Source of the DNA: Bacteroidales bacterium
Lineage (GTDB): Bacteria; Bacteroidota; Bacteroidia; Bacteroidales; UBA932
DNA length: 64,000 nucleotides
NCBI GenBank assembly: GCA_017429765.1
Contig: JAFROJ010000036.1
Location: 1-64,000 of the forward strand
Reading direction: 5' to 3'
Of the stretch, positions 8,378 to 17,524 are shown one piece after another; the first letter of the stretch is position 1, and every line of letters starts with the position of its first letter. A program made the translations under genes and the position numbers. The notes under the pieces were generated by a model that ran no database searches, was not told the DNA's origin, and was given only the letters and a program-made list of their open reading frames with translations.

Positions 8378-9367
8378 CTATTCGATGAAGCTGGTGAGGC
8401 AGGTCATGGCGCCGTCGGGATGGAACTCGATGGTGCTGGAGGTGGCGGGGACAAGAACAGTCTCGCCCTGACGGATCTCGACCTTGTGGACTGAGCCGTC
8501 GCCCTCGTTGTCGACCAGGACACCCTTCCCGCCAACACACATCACCACGACGAACGAATCCAGAGCCGAGAGATTCTTCGAGGACGGCTTGTCCAGATCG
8601 AACAGGCTTGTGGTGAAATACTTACACTTCACCAATAGTACCTCCTCGTTCTTGACCGGAGTGTATTCGGTCCTGTAGTCAGGGAACACGGTGTAGTCTA
8701 TCGCCTCCTTGGCCTTCTCAAGGTGAAGCTCCCTCGGCCTCCCGTCGAGCCCCAGACGACCATAGTCATAAATCCTGTAGGTGATGTCTGAGGTCTGCTG
8801 GATCTCGGCAACGAAAGAGCCCGCCCCGATGGCGTGGATCCGGCCGGCAGGCAGGAAGAACACGTCCCCTGGACGCACGTCATAACGCCCCAGGACATCG
8901 GTGATCGTGTTGTCGTTCACCTTCTCCTCATATTCCTCAGGAGTGATGTCCTGTGTCAGGCCGCTGAGCAGTTTGGCGCCCTTGTCAGCCCCGACCACAT
9001 ACCACATCTCCGTCTTCCCTTTCTGGCCGGGGTTAGTCCTGGCCGCCAGGGCGTCAGTGGGATGAACCTGGATCGAGAGGTCGTCCTTGGCGTCGATGAA
9101 CTTGATGAGCAGCGGGAACTCGGTTCCCGTCTTCCCGATGACTTTCTTGCCGGCCAGCTCGGCGCCATGCTCCTCCATGAGCTCGGTCAGGGTCTTGCCG
9201 GCGAACGGGCCGTCCTGGACCACTGACACGTGGCCCTTGACAGCCGAGATCTCCCAGCTCTCGCCGATGCGGTTCCTTGTCGTGAATATTCCTTTGAAAG
9301 GGGCTATCTTCTCCCCGCCCCAGACCTTCTCGCAAAGATAGGGCTTGAATTTAAGAGGGTACATCAT
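8378..9367 (-). CDS. manA: Mannose-6-phosphate isomerase, class I
   Basis: Zinc enzyme interconverting mannose 6-phosphate and fructose 6-phosphate. The 329-residue cupin protein starts MMYPLKFKPYLCEKVWGGEK, with GESWEIS, then zinc-ligand motifs SIQVHPTD (Gln, His) and KTEMWYV (Glu), and the later RIHAIGAG (His). Length fits the short bacterial class I form. It follows the ROK kinase gene by 10 bp, which suggests an operon moving a hexose, plausibly mannose, into glycolysis. Two GH92 mannosidase-family genes occur 18-22 kb away. Confidence 0.92.
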   Translation of the reverse strand: MMYPLKFKPYLCEKVWGGEKIAPFKGIFTTRNRIGESWEISAVKGHVSVVQDGPFAGKTLTELMEEHGAELAGKKVIGKTGTEFPLLIKFIDAKDDLSIQVHPTDALAARTNPGQKGKTEMWYVVGADKGAKLLSGLTQDITPEEYEEKVNDNTITDVLGRYDVRPGDVFFLPAGRIHAIGAGSFVAEIQQTSDITYRIYDYGRLGLDGRPRELHLEKAKEAIDYTVFPDYRTEYTPVKNEEVLLVKCKYFTTSLFDLDKPSSKNLSALDSFVVVMCVGGKGVLVDNEGDGSVHKVEIRQGETVLVPATSSTIEFHPDGAMTCLTSFIE

Positions 9368-9377
9368 GGCCGGCCTC

Positions 9378-10484
9378 CTACTTGTCGAGTTCAGAAAGAG
9401 CGAAAGCGTAGGCGCCGAGCGAGATGGCCTTGCTCGCCCCTATCTTCGACCTCATGACGCCGATTCTCTTCTGCGGATCGTAGACGACCTCCTCGTCGGA
9501 GCCGTAAACCTTCAGTTTCCTGGCCTCCCCCCTGGCGAAATCCACGAAATCCGAGGGATTGTCCAGGTTGTAGACCTTCATCTGCACCCTGTTGAGCTCC
9601 TCTCCCGTCAGCTGATGGATCTTGGAACGCATCGTTCGGAGGATTCCGGGCATGAGGTATTCATAGTTGTTCATGATGCCGCCTCCGATGACAACGAGCC
9701 CGTCGATGAGAGTGACGGCCGTGGCGATGGCGTCGCCCGCGACCTCGCCCATCTTGTCGAACGCCTTGATGGCGGCCTCCCTGTCGCCAGGGGCCTCACC
9801 CTTGCTGATGGCGCCTATGTCCTTGGGCTCGAGACCGTGGCTGGGATTCCCGGAAAGCTCGCCGTAAACCCTCTTGACCGCCCTAACGGCCACCCCGTCC
9901 TCGACAATGATGTCCGGCATGTCAGGATGCTTGAGGCAGAAAGTCTCGACACAGGAGTTGTCGCCCCTGTTCAGACGGCCGCCAATGACAGTGCCGATCC
10001 CGAAACCTGTCCCGAAGGTGTAGCCGATGAGGTTGTGGTAGCGCTTGGCGCTGCCAGCCTCCTCAAGCCTCTTGTTGATCTCGGGAAGGGCCCCTCCGAG
10101 GGCCTCGCCATAGGCGTACAAGTCCCCGTCATTATTGATGAACACGGGGATCCCGAACTTTCTCTGGAGGAAAGGTCCCAGCGCCACACCGTCCCTGAAA
10201 GAAGGGAAGTTGGGCAGGAATCCTCCGATGATGCCGTTGGGGTAGTCTGCGGGGCCGGGGAAAGCGAAACTGATGGCCACCGGCTTCTCGTCGCCGAGCC
10301 TTTCGATGATTGTGCCGAATCCAAGGACCATCGCCTGGAGGCAAAGGTCAAGATTGCCCGAGTTCGAGGGGAGGGTGATGGTCTCGCCGTGGTACTCGCC
10401 GCCCTTCATGGCACCGAACACCATGTTGGTTCCGCCGGCGTCCAAAGTAAGGACGATCCTGCTGTCGTTTTTGATGTCTGACAT
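9378..10484 (-). CDS. ROK family sugar kinase (glucokinase-like)
   Basis: Cytoplasmic ATP-dependent hexose kinase of the ROK family. The phosphate motif LTLDAGGTNMVFGAM near residue 12, the catalytic NNDGDLYAYGE and the glycine-rich GYTFGTGFGIGTVIGG are clear. The usual ROK zinc site (CxCGxxGCxE) is not seen; the corresponding region reads CVETFCLKHPD. The 368 residues exceed the usual 300-320, with extra sequence near the C-terminus. Paired with manA (10 bp gap), so the substrate may be mannose, fructose or glucose. It diverges from RNase R across an 82-bp region with promoter boxes on both strands. Confidence 0.85.
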   Translation of the reverse strand: MSDIKNDSRIVLTLDAGGTNMVFGAMKGGEYHGETITLPSNSGNLDLCLQAMVLGFGTIIERLGDEKPVAISFAFPGPADYPNGIIGGFLPNFPSFRDGVALGPFLQRKFGIPVFINNDGDLYAYGEALGGALPEINKRLEEAGSAKRYHNLIGYTFGTGFGIGTVIGGRLNRGDNSCVETFCLKHPDMPDIIVEDGVAVRAVKRVYGELSGNPSHGLEPKDIGAISKGEAPGDREAAIKAFDKMGEVAGDAIATAVTLIDGLVVIGGGIMNNYEYLMPGILRTMRSKIHQLTGEELNRVQMKVYNLDNPSDFVDFARGEARKLKVYGSDEEVVYDPQKRIGVMRSKIGASKAISLGAYAFALSELDK

Positions 10485-10519
10485 ATGGGTTTGGGTTTAT
10501 ATTGACTGAACGTTGTCCA

Positions 10520-10527
10520 CAAATATA
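10520..10527 (-). promoter_or_regulatory. Putative -7 box (TATATTTG) for ROK-manA operon
   Basis: Exact TAnnTTTG match on the minus strand, 35 bp before the ROK kinase start. No clear -33 element is visible. Confidence 0.5.
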
Positions 10528-10538
10528 ATCATAATTGC

Positions 10539-10546
10539 TAACTTTG
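10539..10546 (+). promoter_or_regulatory. Putative -7 box (TAACTTTG) for rnr
   Basis: Exact TAnnTTTG match on the plus strand, 20 bp before the RNase R start, back to back with the minus-strand box. A TTG lies 23 bp upstream of the box. Confidence 0.55.
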
Positions 10547-10566
10547 CCGTGATTAAAGTAATAGAG

Positions 10567-12690
10567 ATGAAAAAAGGAAACAAGCGCCAAGGTGGCGCTA
10601 AAAAAGGAAGACAGGCCCTTCAGAAGAGCAGGGAACAAAGGTTCGGCTCCAGGCAGGGTTCCAAGCGGAAATTCGAGGAAGTGACCGGTAAGGTCCAGAT
10701 GACCAGGGATGGTTTTGTCTTCGTCATCCCCGAGGGAGACACCCGGGACAACGACGTGTTCGTGAGGTCCTCCAAAACAAGAGGAGCCCTGAACGGCGAC
10801 ATCGTCAGGTGCGTTATCACAAAAGAGAGGAAAGAACTATTACCCCCCAGGGGCAAAGGCCGGCCTCAAGGAAGAGCCGGAGGCCAGCGCAGGGAAGGAG
10901 AGATCATCCAGATCATCGAGAGGAGCCAGGCTCCCTTCGTGGGAATACTCCACATCGTCGGGAGGCAGGCTTGGGTGCTGATGCAATCCAGGACCATGCC
11001 CTACGACATCTCCATCGACTTCGACACCCTTCCCGAAGGGGCGAGGAGAGGCATGAAGGTGGCGGCGAGGATAGACCGGTGGGACAGGGGCGAGCCCAAC
11101 CCCCACGGGTACATCTCCGACGTTCTCGGCGAGCCGGGAGCCAACGAGACCGAGATGCACGCCATCTTGGCCGAATACGGTCTTCCTTACAGGTTCGAGC
11201 CCGAGGTCGAGAACGCCGCGGACCAGATCCCCGATGAGATCACCGCCAAGGATCTCGCCGGCCGCAAGGACTTCAGGGAGACCTTGACCTTCACCATCGA
11301 CCCGACGGACGCCAAGGATTTCGACGACGCCCTGTCCCTCGTCACCCTGAAAAACGGCAATTACCAGGTCGGAGTCCACATCGCCGACGTGTCTTACTAC
11401 GTCAAGCCTGGATCTCCCATGGACATCGAGGCCCAGAAGAGAGGAACTTCCGTGTACCTCGTCGACAGGACCGTCCCCATGCTCCCGGAGAAGCTTTCCA
11501 ATAAGCTCTGCTCCCTGCGTCCCCATGAGGACAAGCTGACATTCTCCGCCGTCTTCGAGATAACCCCCGACGCCCAGGTCGTGGACCGTTGGTTCGGCCG
11601 GACAGTGATCCGCTCGGACTACCGCTTCGACTACGAGGGGGCGCAGAGGATAATAGAGACCGACGGCGCCGAGCCGGAGGACACGGCGATAAGCCCCGAG
11701 ATCAGGGACGCTGTCCTGCGCCTGAACAAGTTGGCCTCTATCCTGCGCCAGAGGCGTTTCAAGGCAGGCGCCATCAGTTTCGAGAGGCCGGAGATGAAGG
11801 TGGAGGTCGATGAGAAAGGCAAGCCTGTCAGGGTTTATGAGAAGGTCACTAAGGAGTCCAACTGGCTGATAGAGGAGTTCATGCTGCTGGCCAACAAGTC
11901 AGTGGCCGAGTTCATAGCCACCTCCGGCAAGATGAACGGCAAGGCGGACAAGAGCGCCAAGACTTTTGTCTACCGAATCCACGACGAGCCTAACGCCGAG
12001 AAGATAGCCGGCCTTGGGAGGTTCGCGGGCAACTTCGGTTACAAGCTGGGGCCCATCGGCACCGGAAGGGAGATAGCCAAATCCCTCAACAGCCTCCTCA
12101 GCGGGGCCAAGGGCAGGCCCGAATGCGACGCGTTCCAGATGATCGCCCTGCGCTCAATGGCAAAGGCTGTGTACTCGACCGAGAACATCGGCCACTACGG
12201 CCTCGCATTCAAGTTCTACACCCACTTCACCTCCCCGATCCGCCGCTACCCCGACACCATGGTGCACCGGCTTCTGGCGATGTATCTGGACAACAGGGAG
12301 AGCCAGGACAAGGAATATTACGAGACCCAGTGCCAGCACGCCTCCGAGCGCGAGCAGATAGCCGCCAACGCCGAGAGGGACAGCGTCAAGTACAAGCTTA
12401 TCGAATACATGCTCTCCAAGGTCGGCCAGGAGTTCGACGGCGTCATCTCAAGCCTCACGGAATGGGGGATGTACGTGGAGATCAAGCCCGAGATGATCGA
12501 GGGCATGATCGCGCTGAGGGACATCCGCTCCGACTTCTTCGACTTCGACGAAGAGAATTACCGGATCGTCGGCAAGCGCACACACAAGGTGTTCCGCCTG
12601 GGAGATCCGGTAAGGATAAGGGTCAAGTCGGCCAATCTCGAGCAGCGCCTCCTCGACTATGAGCTCGTCGAGGAGACCGCCACTCTCTGA
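10567..12690 (+). CDS. rnr: Ribonuclease R
   Basis: Processive 3'-5' exoribonuclease of the RNB family. The start at 10567 (MKKGNKRQGGAKKGRQALQK) gives a basic N-terminal tail. An upstream frame from 10513 would read through the promoter box. Cold-shock-type OB domains follow (GFVFVIPEGDTRDNDVFV), then the RNB catalytic centre DPTDAKDFDDALSL with its metal-binding aspartates, HYGLAFKFYTHFTSPIRRYP, and a C-terminal S1 domain (FDGVISSLTEWGMYVEI). The 708 residues are normal length. Convergent with the next gene, with only 4 bp between stops. Confidence 0.95.
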   Translation: MKKGNKRQGGAKKGRQALQKSREQRFGSRQGSKRKFEEVTGKVQMTRDGFVFVIPEGDTRDNDVFVRSSKTRGALNGDIVRCVITKERKELLPPRGKGRPQGRAGGQRREGEIIQIIERSQAPFVGILHIVGRQAWVLMQSRTMPYDISIDFDTLPEGARRGMKVAARIDRWDRGEPNPHGYISDVLGEPGANETEMHAILAEYGLPYRFEPEVENAADQIPDEITAKDLAGRKDFRETLTFTIDPTDAKDFDDALSLVTLKNGNYQVGVHIADVSYYVKPGSPMDIEAQKRGTSVYLVDRTVPMLPEKLSNKLCSLRPHEDKLTFSAVFEITPDAQVVDRWFGRTVIRSDYRFDYEGAQRIIETDGAEPEDTAISPEIRDAVLRLNKLASILRQRRFKAGAISFERPEMKVEVDEKGKPVRVYEKVTKESNWLIEEFMLLANKSVAEFIATSGKMNGKADKSAKTFVYRIHDEPNAEKIAGLGRFAGNFGYKLGPIGTGREIAKSLNSLLSGAKGRPECDAFQMIALRSMAKAVYSTENIGHYGLAFKFYTHFTSPIRRYPDTMVHRLLAMYLDNRESQDKEYYETQCQHASEREQIAANAERDSVKYKLIEYMLSKVGQEFDGVISSLTEWGMYVEIKPEMIEGMIALRDIRSDFFDFDEENYRIVGKRTHKVFRLGDPVRIRVKSANLEQRLLDYELVEETATL

Positions 12691-12694
12691 CCTG

Positions 12695-13345
12695 TTACTT
12701 GAATAAGAAACTTACCCCCACGAAGAAGGCGTTCCTGCGGACGACCTCGTCCTCGAGGGAGAGATCCTTGTTATTCTTAACGCAATTGGTGACACCGAGG
12801 TCGTAACCGCCCCTGATCAGGATAGCGTCCTGGACCGCGACCGCCATGCCGAAACCCCATTGGGCCTCGTAGGGCCTGATGCCGGGATAGGTCTTGCCGG
12901 GGGAAAACATATTCCCGCCCATTCCAAGGTTGAATCGGGGGCCGGTGTAAACCGCCAGTCCCAAAGCCTCGTCGTAGAGCGGAATGGTGTACTTGAGGTT
13001 CAAGGGAATATGCACATAGTTGGCGTGATACGACTTATGGCTGTCAGACAGGCCGAACTGGAAAGCTTTCCCGTAATGGGTGATGTACACTCCGGGCTCC
13101 ACGGTGAGACCCTCTATGGCCGAGAAATCGTAATCCAGGCTGGCCCCGAAATAGAATCCCGGAATCATGTTCTCGAAACCGAGCCTTTCCATCTTCTCGG
13201 CGTCGATGCCTGTCAGGCTGAAGCCTGTGAAACCACCGCCGAAAGACCACCTGCCGTCGATGTCGGCGATCTGGGCAAAGGCTCCGGGGACGTTCAAAAG
13301 CATGAACGTCCCGATGAGAGCCACTAATAATCTCTTCATATTCAA
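12695..13345 (-). CDS. Outer-membrane beta-barrel protein (PorT/OMP_b-brl-like)
   Basis: A 216-residue protein with a Sec signal peptide (KRLLVALIGTFMLLNVPGAFAQ). It has alternating beta strands typical of small Bacteroidota barrels: WSFGGGFTGFSLTG, FYFGASLDYDF, GVYITHYG, LNLKYTIPLYDE, LAVYTGPRFNLGMGG. It ends in FFVGVSFLFK, an aromatic-terminated last strand suited to BAM insertion. No specific function is visible. Follows the Tricorn-like gene by 17 bp, so probably its operon partner. Confidence 0.75.
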   Translation of the reverse strand: MNMKRLLVALIGTFMLLNVPGAFAQIADIDGRWSFGGGFTGFSLTGIDAEKMERLGFENMIPGFYFGASLDYDFSAIEGLTVEPGVYITHYGKAFQFGLSDSHKSYHANYVHIPLNLKYTIPLYDEALGLAVYTGPRFNLGMGGNMFSPGKTYPGIRPYEAQWGFGMAVAVQDAILIRGGYDLGVTNCVKNNKDLSLEDEVVRRNAFFVGVSFLFK

Positions 13346-13362
13346 TCGCTTCTAATAATCTC

Positions 13363-16300
13363 TTATTTGATCTCAGGGAGACCGAGATCCTTGAAGGTAC
13401 GAGGGGCGGGCTTCCCGGGCAGATCCTTGTGGGACTTTTGGGTCTTGATCTGCTCAAGGGCGACCTCGATGGCCTTCAGAAGCTGCTCGTCGGTTCCGGC
13501 GAATTCCTTGATCGGGTCATTGTCGAGGACGATGTCAGGATCGACTCCGTAGTTCTCGATGATCCATTGTCCTGTCTTGGGATCGAAGCTGGTGGATCCG
13601 GGAACCCTCACGTCGGTCCCGTCCATGTAAGGAAGCGAGCCGCCGATGCCGACGATTCCTCCCCATGTCCTGGTTCCGATCACGGTACCGAGATTATTGG
13701 CCTTGAAGCCCCAAGGGAAGAGGTCTCCGTCGGAGGCGGAGTACTTGTTGATCAGCAGGACCTTGGGTCCGACATGGGCACCGTCGGGGATGGTGCTGAC
13801 ACGGTCGGAGATACGGCCGGCGTTCAGACGGTAGACGACCCTCTGGAGACGCTCGATGATCATCGGGGAGACGTTTCCGCCGCCGTTCTCGCGGTCGTCG
13901 ATGATGAGGGCCTCCTTGTCGAGCTGAGGATACCAGTAGCGGACGAACTCGTTGAGTCCCTCGGCTCCCATGTCAGGAATATAGATGTAGCCGACCTTGC
14001 CGCCGGACTTCTCCTCGACAGTCTTCAGGTTGTTGGTGACCCACTCGTAGTGCTCGAGAGGATACTCGTCTCCGGTGGGCTTGACGACCACCTTGCGGCC
14101 GCCCTCGGCGGGCTTCTTGTTGATGGTCAGCTCGACGAGCTTGTCCGCCTTGCCGATGAGGAGCTTGTAGATGTTGTCAACGTCAGCGAGGGACTTGCCG
14201 TCGATGGCTGTGATGTAGTCGCCCTCGGCGATATTCATTCCGGGCTCGGTCAGAGGGCTGCGGAGCTCGGGACGGTAGGTCGCGCCGGCGTAGATATGGT
14301 CGATCTTGAAGAAGCCCTTGTCCTTGCTGACCTTGGCCCCGAGAAGACCCATCTGGATGCGCTCCGGCTTGGGATAAGCGCCGGGATTCACATAGGCGTG
14401 ACCGCTGGCGACCTCGGAGATCATGGCGCCCAGCAGGTAGTTCAGGTCGAGACGATGCTTGACATAAGGAAGGAGAGGCTCGTACTTCGCCTTGACCGCC
14501 TTCCAGTCGCGTCCGTGCATGTTCTCGGTGTAGTAGCCGTCCCTGAAAGCTCTCCAGACCTCGTTGTAGATCTGAGGCCACTCCTGGGAGTAGTCGATGG
14601 TGGCGTAGGTGTTGTCGGTATCGATGTCCTCACCGCCGCCAACCCTGGCAGCGGGGAAGTTGACCACTGTGGACTTGCCTCTCGAGCTCATCACGGCCTT
14701 CTTGTCGCCGAGACGGTAGCTGATCATGCCTTCGGCGCAATCCTCGATCTTGCCGGTGGCGAGGTCATAGGTCTTGACAGCCGACGAGCGTCCCGCGGCC
14801 GCTCCGGGCGCGCCGCCAGGGGCGGGGCCGCCGGGACCCATTCCGAATCCGCCTCCGGCGCCGCCGGAGAACCATATCTTCTTGCCGTCACAGTAGAAGG
14901 CCCTGCCTCCGCCGAGGGAAAGCTTGACCACCCTGTCGATCAGACCCTCGGGGTCGATCTTGGTCTCGGCCACTTTCTCGGCAGGCTTCGCGCCGGAAGC
15001 GCCGGGAGCGCCTGACCTCATTCCGGGACCGCCGGGTCCGCCGAATCCACCGGGAGCACCAGGACCTTCAGGACGTGAGGGAGCGGCGTTCTCCTCCGCC
15101 TTGGCGGGAGAGGACTCGCTGTCAGTGGGGAGCAGCGGGGAAGGAGTGTCCTTCGCCAGCATCACCATGTAGGTGCCGGACATGTCGCTGTAGGAATAAT
15201 CCCACTCGACACGGCTGTAGATAGGACTGAGGTCACGGTCGGCGGTGAATATCAAGTACTTCCCGTCGGCGGAGAACATCGGGGATCCCGAATTGTACCA
15301 CTTCTCGGTGACCGGATATTCCTTGCCGGTGTTCATGTTGTACACGTAGATCACGTTCATGTCGTTGGTCGCCGGCTTGGTGTAGGCGATCCAGTTTCCG
15401 TCAGCGGAATAGGTGGGCCTGACCGCGGTCTCGGGGCAGGTGAATATGGTCTTTACCGTCTTGGTGGCGGGATCAAGCTCGTTCAGCCTGTTCTTGCGGT
15501 CGGTGTAGAGGAGGCGCTTGCCGTCGGGACGCCAGATTATGCTGCTGATGTAGGTGTCGTTGTTCTTGGTGGCCTGCTCGGTCTTGGCCGTGGCGGGATC
15601 GTAGAGATAGATCTCGCTCTCTCCGGTCTTGTCGCCGATGTAGGCGATCCACTTGCCGTCCGGGCTCCAGGAGGCTCCGCGCTCATTGGCGCCGGGAGTG
15701 TTGGTGATGTTCCTGGTTATTCCCTTGCCGACAGGAACGTCGAAGACCTCGCCGCGGACCGTGGTGACAGCCCTCTTCCCGTCAGGGGAGACGGTGATTC
15801 CGCCGCCAAATCCGCCGAAACCGCCGCGGCCGCCGCCGGAAACCTTCTTGTACTCGGGACGGGCATAGACAAGGTCGGAGCTAAGGGTGATGTGGATCTG
15901 CTCGGCCTTCTTGGTGGTCGGGTCGAGCTTGTAGAGGAAGCCTCCCTTCTCGAAGACAACCAGCTTGCCGTTGGTGCTGGGGAACTTGACATCGAAGTCA
16001 TCGAAGGTCGTGACCTTGGAAGTCGCCTTGGTCTTAGTGTCATAGACGAAGACATTCATTGTCATGTCACGGTCGGAAACGAAATAGATCTCGTCGCCAA
16101 CCCACATGGGGAAGATATCCTGGGCGACGTTGTCGGTGATCTTCTCGACCTTCTTGCCGTCATAGATCCAGACCTCGTCGGCCATGCCGCCGCGGTAGTA
16201 CTTCCAGGTGCGGAACTCCCTCATCACCCGGTTGTAAGCGAGTTTCTTCCCGTCCGGGGAATAGCTGCAGAAACCACCCTCGGGAAGAGGAATCTCCTCA

Positions 16301-16773
16301 GGCATGCCGCCCTTGACAGAGACCATCCAGAGCTTGCCGGGGAAGCCCTCACCCGTACGGTTGCGGTAGACGATGTACTTCCCGTCGGGGGTCCAGGCCA
16401 TCACGATGTTGTTCGGGCCCATCCTGTCTCCAAGGTCATCCCTTGAGTTGGTGGAGGTGTAAGTCAGACGCACGGGCTCGCCTCCGGTCGCGGGCATGAT
16501 GTAAACCTCACGGTTGCCGTCATACTCTCCCGTGAAGGCGATGGTCTTGCCGTCCGGGGAATATTTTGCGAACATCTCGTAGCCGACGTGAGAGGTGAGG
16601 CGTCGGGCCTCTCCTCCCGCTAGGGGCGCGGTGAAAAGGTCTCCAGCGTAGGAGAACACGATGTCTGTCCCGTTCGTGGCGGGGAACCTGAGCAGGCGGG
16701 CTTCATCGGCCCTTGCCGTCGTGGCAAGTGCCAGGAAACCGAACGCCGCTGCCAGAATGATTGCTTTTCTCAT
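13363..16773 (-). CDS. Tricorn-like S41 protease with PD40 propeller
   Basis: A 1136-residue secreted protease with signal peptide MRKAIILAAAFGFLALATTARA. The N-terminal half is PD40 propeller repeats (FAKYSPDGKTIAFTGEYDGN, CSYSPDGKKLAYNR, GASWSPDGKWIAYIGDKTGE). The C-terminal half has a PDZ-like part (EGDYITAIDGKSLADVDNIY) and an S41 core (RENGGGNVSPMIIERL, INKYSASDGDLFPWGFK, GTRTWGGIVGI). ASGHAYV carries the Ser-His pair expected in Tricorn. Three glycine/proline-rich inserts (GGGRGGFGGFGGG; GGPGGPGMRSGAPGASG; GGAGGGFGMGPGGPAPGGAP) interrupt the propeller region and look like flexible linkers. Role probably peptide degradation in the periplasm. Confidence 0.9.
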   Translation of the reverse strand: MRKAIILAAAFGFLALATTARADEARLLRFPATNGTDIVFSYAGDLFTAPLAGGEARRLTSHVGYEMFAKYSPDGKTIAFTGEYDGNREVYIMPATGGEPVRLTYTSTNSRDDLGDRMGPNNIVMAWTPDGKYIVYRNRTGEGFPGKLWMVSVKGGMPEEIPLPEGGFCSYSPDGKKLAYNRVMREFRTWKYYRGGMADEVWIYDGKKVEKITDNVAQDIFPMWVGDEIYFVSDRDMTMNVFVYDTKTKATSKVTTFDDFDVKFPSTNGKLVVFEKGGFLYKLDPTTKKAEQIHITLSSDLVYARPEYKKVSGGGRGGFGGFGGGITVSPDGKRAVTTVRGEVFDVPVGKGITRNITNTPGANERGASWSPDGKWIAYIGDKTGESEIYLYDPATAKTEQATKNNDTYISSIIWRPDGKRLLYTDRKNRLNELDPATKTVKTIFTCPETAVRPTYSADGNWIAYTKPATNDMNVIYVYNMNTGKEYPVTEKWYNSGSPMFSADGKYLIFTADRDLSPIYSRVEWDYSYSDMSGTYMVMLAKDTPSPLLPTDSESSPAKAEENAAPSRPEGPGAPGGFGGPGGPGMRSGAPGASGAKPAEKVAETKIDPEGLIDRVVKLSLGGGRAFYCDGKKIWFSGGAGGGFGMGPGGPAPGGAPGAAAGRSSAVKTYDLATGKIEDCAEGMISYRLGDKKAVMSSRGKSTVVNFPAARVGGGEDIDTDNTYATIDYSQEWPQIYNEVWRAFRDGYYTENMHGRDWKAVKAKYEPLLPYVKHRLDLNYLLGAMISEVASGHAYVNPGAYPKPERIQMGLLGAKVSKDKGFFKIDHIYAGATYRPELRSPLTEPGMNIAEGDYITAIDGKSLADVDNIYKLLIGKADKLVELTINKKPAEGGRKVVVKPTGDEYPLEHYEWVTNNLKTVEEKSGGKVGYIYIPDMGAEGLNEFVRYWYPQLDKEALIIDDRENGGGNVSPMIIERLQRVVYRLNAGRISDRVSTIPDGAHVGPKVLLINKYSASDGDLFPWGFKANNLGTVIGTRTWGGIVGIGGSLPYMDGTDVRVPGSTSFDPKTGQWIIENYGVDPDIVLDNDPIKEFAGTDEQLLKAIEVALEQIKTQKSHKDLPGKPAPRTFKDLGLPEIK

Positions 16774-16955
16774 AATCAGTATTTGATATTTATGAATATT
16801 TCAGGCGATTTTTCCTGCAAGATAATAAAACTTGCCAAGAATACCTATTTTTCAACGCCGAGCCTTATGATTCATTCTGTTCTACAACGATTAAATAAGA
16901 ATAAATTCTTACCTTTACAGGAGAAACCTAACAATAATCACTGCTCTTTTGAAAA

Positions 16956-17381
16956 ATGAAAAAAAGTATTCGACTTCTTCCTTATCCTTGCCAGATAATC
17001 GGCCTTTGCCTATTATTCGCTGCTTTTCTCGGCCTTTCTGTATCAATATTCGGTACCTTAAAAACAACGCCATCCCCTCGTTGGCTTGATGTGGTCTTGG
17101 GGATAATCATGTACCTATCATTCGCGACAGTATTGTTCTCTCAAGAGAAAAACGAGAATGATAAAACCGTCCAGATAAGGAAACGAACTATCGTGACTGT
17201 CGCCACTCTATGCTTAGTGGTTGTGCTGCTGGCGCATTTGATCTCTCTATTCCTTTCCCCGGAGGCCTATGACGCTTTCAAATCGTGGCGTCAACAGAAT
17301 CTGTGGGACGGCAAACTGGTGACCAGATTCGCCATCTTCTATTGGCTGGCATTCAAAATACAAGTCTGGTGCAAGTCCTGA
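16956..17381 (+). CDS. Hypothetical membrane protein, low GC
   Basis: A 141-residue protein with about three transmembrane segments: CQIIGLCLLFAAFLGLSVSI, LDVVLGIIMYLSFATVLF and TIVTVATLCLVVVLLAHLIS, followed by an amphipathic tail WLAFKIQVWCKS. No family recognised. Base composition is clearly lower in GC than its neighbours, and the 180 bp before it are AT-rich with a near-consensus TACCTTTA box at about 16911. A perfect palindrome lies 50 bp after its stop. It may be a recent acquisition. Confidence 0.62.
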   Translation: MKKSIRLLPYPCQIIGLCLLFAAFLGLSVSIFGTLKTTPSPRWLDVVLGIIMYLSFATVLFSQEKNENDKTVQIRKRTIVTVATLCLVVVLLAHLISLFLSPEAYDAFKSWRQQNLWDGKLVTRFAIFYWLAFKIQVWCKS

Positions 17382-17431
17382 AGCCAGCTATCGGGGCTGG
17401 TATGGAAGGTGTTGATTATTAGGTTATAACA

Positions 17432-17467
17432 CAATCAGATGGTGCCGAAATCGGCACCATCTGATTG
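17432..17467. terminator. Perfect 36-bp palindromic hairpin, probable bidirectional terminator
   Basis: The stem is CAATCAGATGGTGCCGA and its exact complement around a 2-base centre (stem 17 bp, realistic loop AAAT). It sits between the convergent low-GC membrane protein and M3 peptidase genes, flanked by AT-rich sequence on both sides, but without a long T run. Confidence 0.7.
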
Positions 17468-17524
17468 TATAAAGGCTTTATATTCAAGCACTTCCGTACC
17501 AGCGCAAAAGCATGTTTCCCTGCA

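Noticed and set aside
9345..10481. Plus-strand open frame (378 codons) opposite the ROK kinase
   Set aside because: Shadow of the kinase gene; no motifs, no start context.
13429..15015. Long plus-strand open frame (528 codons) opposite the Tricorn-like gene
   Set aside because: It is the antisense shadow of a well-supported protease; composition (repeated V/D/G/L) is typical of reversed GC-rich coding sequence.
16774..16955. Possible RNA gene or riboswitch in the AT-rich gap
   Set aside because: No stable conserved-looking fold or tRNA arm sequences seen by eye.
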